Positions 5,178 to 5,575 of a stretch of 5,575 nt of DNA are shown piece by piece. The position numbers were made by a program, and so were the translations under genes. This stretch comes from Candidatus Magasanikbacteria bacterium RIFCSPHIGHO2_02_FULL_47_14. Its GTDB lineage: Bacteria; Patescibacteriota; Patescibacteriia; Magasanikbacterales; UBA922. The notes below the pieces were generated by a model. The model did not search any database and was not told where the DNA came from. It saw only the letters and a program-made list of their open reading frames with translations. The stretch covers positions 1-5,575 of the forward strand of contig MFQB01000034.1 in NCBI GenBank assembly GCA_001784275.1, written 5' to 3'. Positions within the stretch are counted from its first letter, which is position 1. Each line of letters starts with the position of its first letter.

Positions 5178-5575
5178 ATGAAAAAACGTACAAAAATTGT
5201 TTGCACTCTTGGTCCTGCTTCAGAAACTCCTGAAAAAATCGATGCCATGATTACGGCAGGAATGAACGTCGTTCGTTTGAACTTTTCTCATGGCACATAC
5301 GAAAATCATCAGATGCTGATAGACAGAGTTCGCGACATCGCAAAAGCGCATCGTGAGCCGGTTGCGATTTTGCAAGACCTACAGGGGCCAAAAATTCGTG
5401 TCGGCGTGATGCCAAAAGAAGGAGCACCACTTGAAGAAGGTCAGGACGTTGTTTTTGATACCTCGAAAACAGAGTGGGATGGTCAGGTTGTTCCGGTAGA
5501 TTATACAGAACTGAGTCAGTTTGTCCGGCCGGGGGAGAGACTCCTTTTGAATGATGGAAGAATAGAGACAAAGAT
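5178..5575 (+). CDS. pyk: Pyruvate kinase, N-terminal part
   Basis: Pyruvate kinase transfers phosphate from phosphoenolpyruvate to ADP, the last step of glycolysis, in the cytoplasm. The gene runs off the right edge, leaving 132 complete codons with no stop. The start MKKRTKIVCTLGPAS is the classical N-terminus of the enzyme. The substrate and potassium-site motif NVVRLNFSHG (residues 30-39: Arg33, Asn35, Ser37) and the helix after it are intact. QDLQGPKIRVG (66-76) marks the end of the first part of the A domain and entry to the B (lid) domain, which continues to the edge, with LLLNDGRIE near its end. The ATG at 5178 is chosen for this N-terminus; a second ATG at 5174 is out of frame. No Shine-Dalgarno sequence is seen. 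It follows htrA by 12 nt with no terminator, so read-through from that unit is likely. Confidence 0.95.
   Translation, partial: MKKRTKIVCTLGPASETPEKIDAMITAGMNVVRLNFSHGTYENHQMLIDRVRDIAKAHREPVAILQDLQGPKIRVGVMPKEGAPLEEGQDVVFDTSKTEWDGQVVPVDYTELSQFVRPGERLLLNDGRIETK

Noticed and set aside
5251..5571. Open frame on the minus strand at the right end
   Set aside because: The plus strand here encodes an unmistakable pyruvate kinase N-terminus that lacks only its stop within the window. The minus frame is its shadow.
1..5575. CRISPR, mobile element, tRNA or defence system
   Set aside because: I looked for spaced direct repeats, terminal inverted repeats, transposase or integrase motifs, tRNA-like arms and defence domains and saw none. 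Apart from the small membrane protein, every gene belongs to a recognised housekeeping family.

Overview
The window is a compact stretch of bacterial chromosome with every gene on the + strand. In order: the end of a DgkA-family lipid kinase gene (cut by the left edge), ftsA, ftsZ, a strong intrinsic terminator, nrdR, a small unrecognised single-pass membrane protein, an HtrA/DegP-type serine protease, and the start of a pyruvate kinase gene (cut by the right edge). Stops include TGA (end of dgkA) and no reading frame needs TGA as a sense codon, so the standard bacterial code fits. I see no tRNA, rRNA, CRISPR array, IS element or phage gene.

The organism looks like a Patescibacteria/CPR-type bacterium. 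This is inference from the small, tightly packed genes, the general look of the FtsZ N-terminus and the HtrA PDZ region, a division cluster without ftsQ or mur genes, and weak or absent Shine-Dalgarno sequences. It is not proven here; a 16S rRNA or concatenated ribosomal-protein tree would settle it.

Positions 1-3060 hold envelope and division genes. dgkA recycles a lipid alcohol. FtsA is the actin-like membrane anchor of the Z-ring and FtsZ is the tubulin-like ring GTPase. ftsA has a near-consensus promoter buried in the end of dgkA, with a predicted transcript start almost on the ftsA start codon. ftsZ has its own promoter: TTGACA behind an A/T tract. Unlike its neighbours it has a leader of about 70 nt, with inverted repeats over the -10/start region and at the ribosome binding site. 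A GC hairpin plus T-run closes the unit after ftsZ.

Positions 3060-5575 look like a second transcription unit. An extended -10 promoter sits just before nrdR, followed by nrdR, the small membrane protein, htrA and pyk with gaps of only 5-12 nt and no terminator between them. This links a nucleotide-sensing repressor, envelope protein quality control and a glycolytic enzyme. Most of the window is conserved housekeeping. The most interesting parts are the ftsZ control region, including a speculative pair of NrdR-box-like sites spaced 32 bp apart with nrdR just downstream, and the unassigned small membrane protein.
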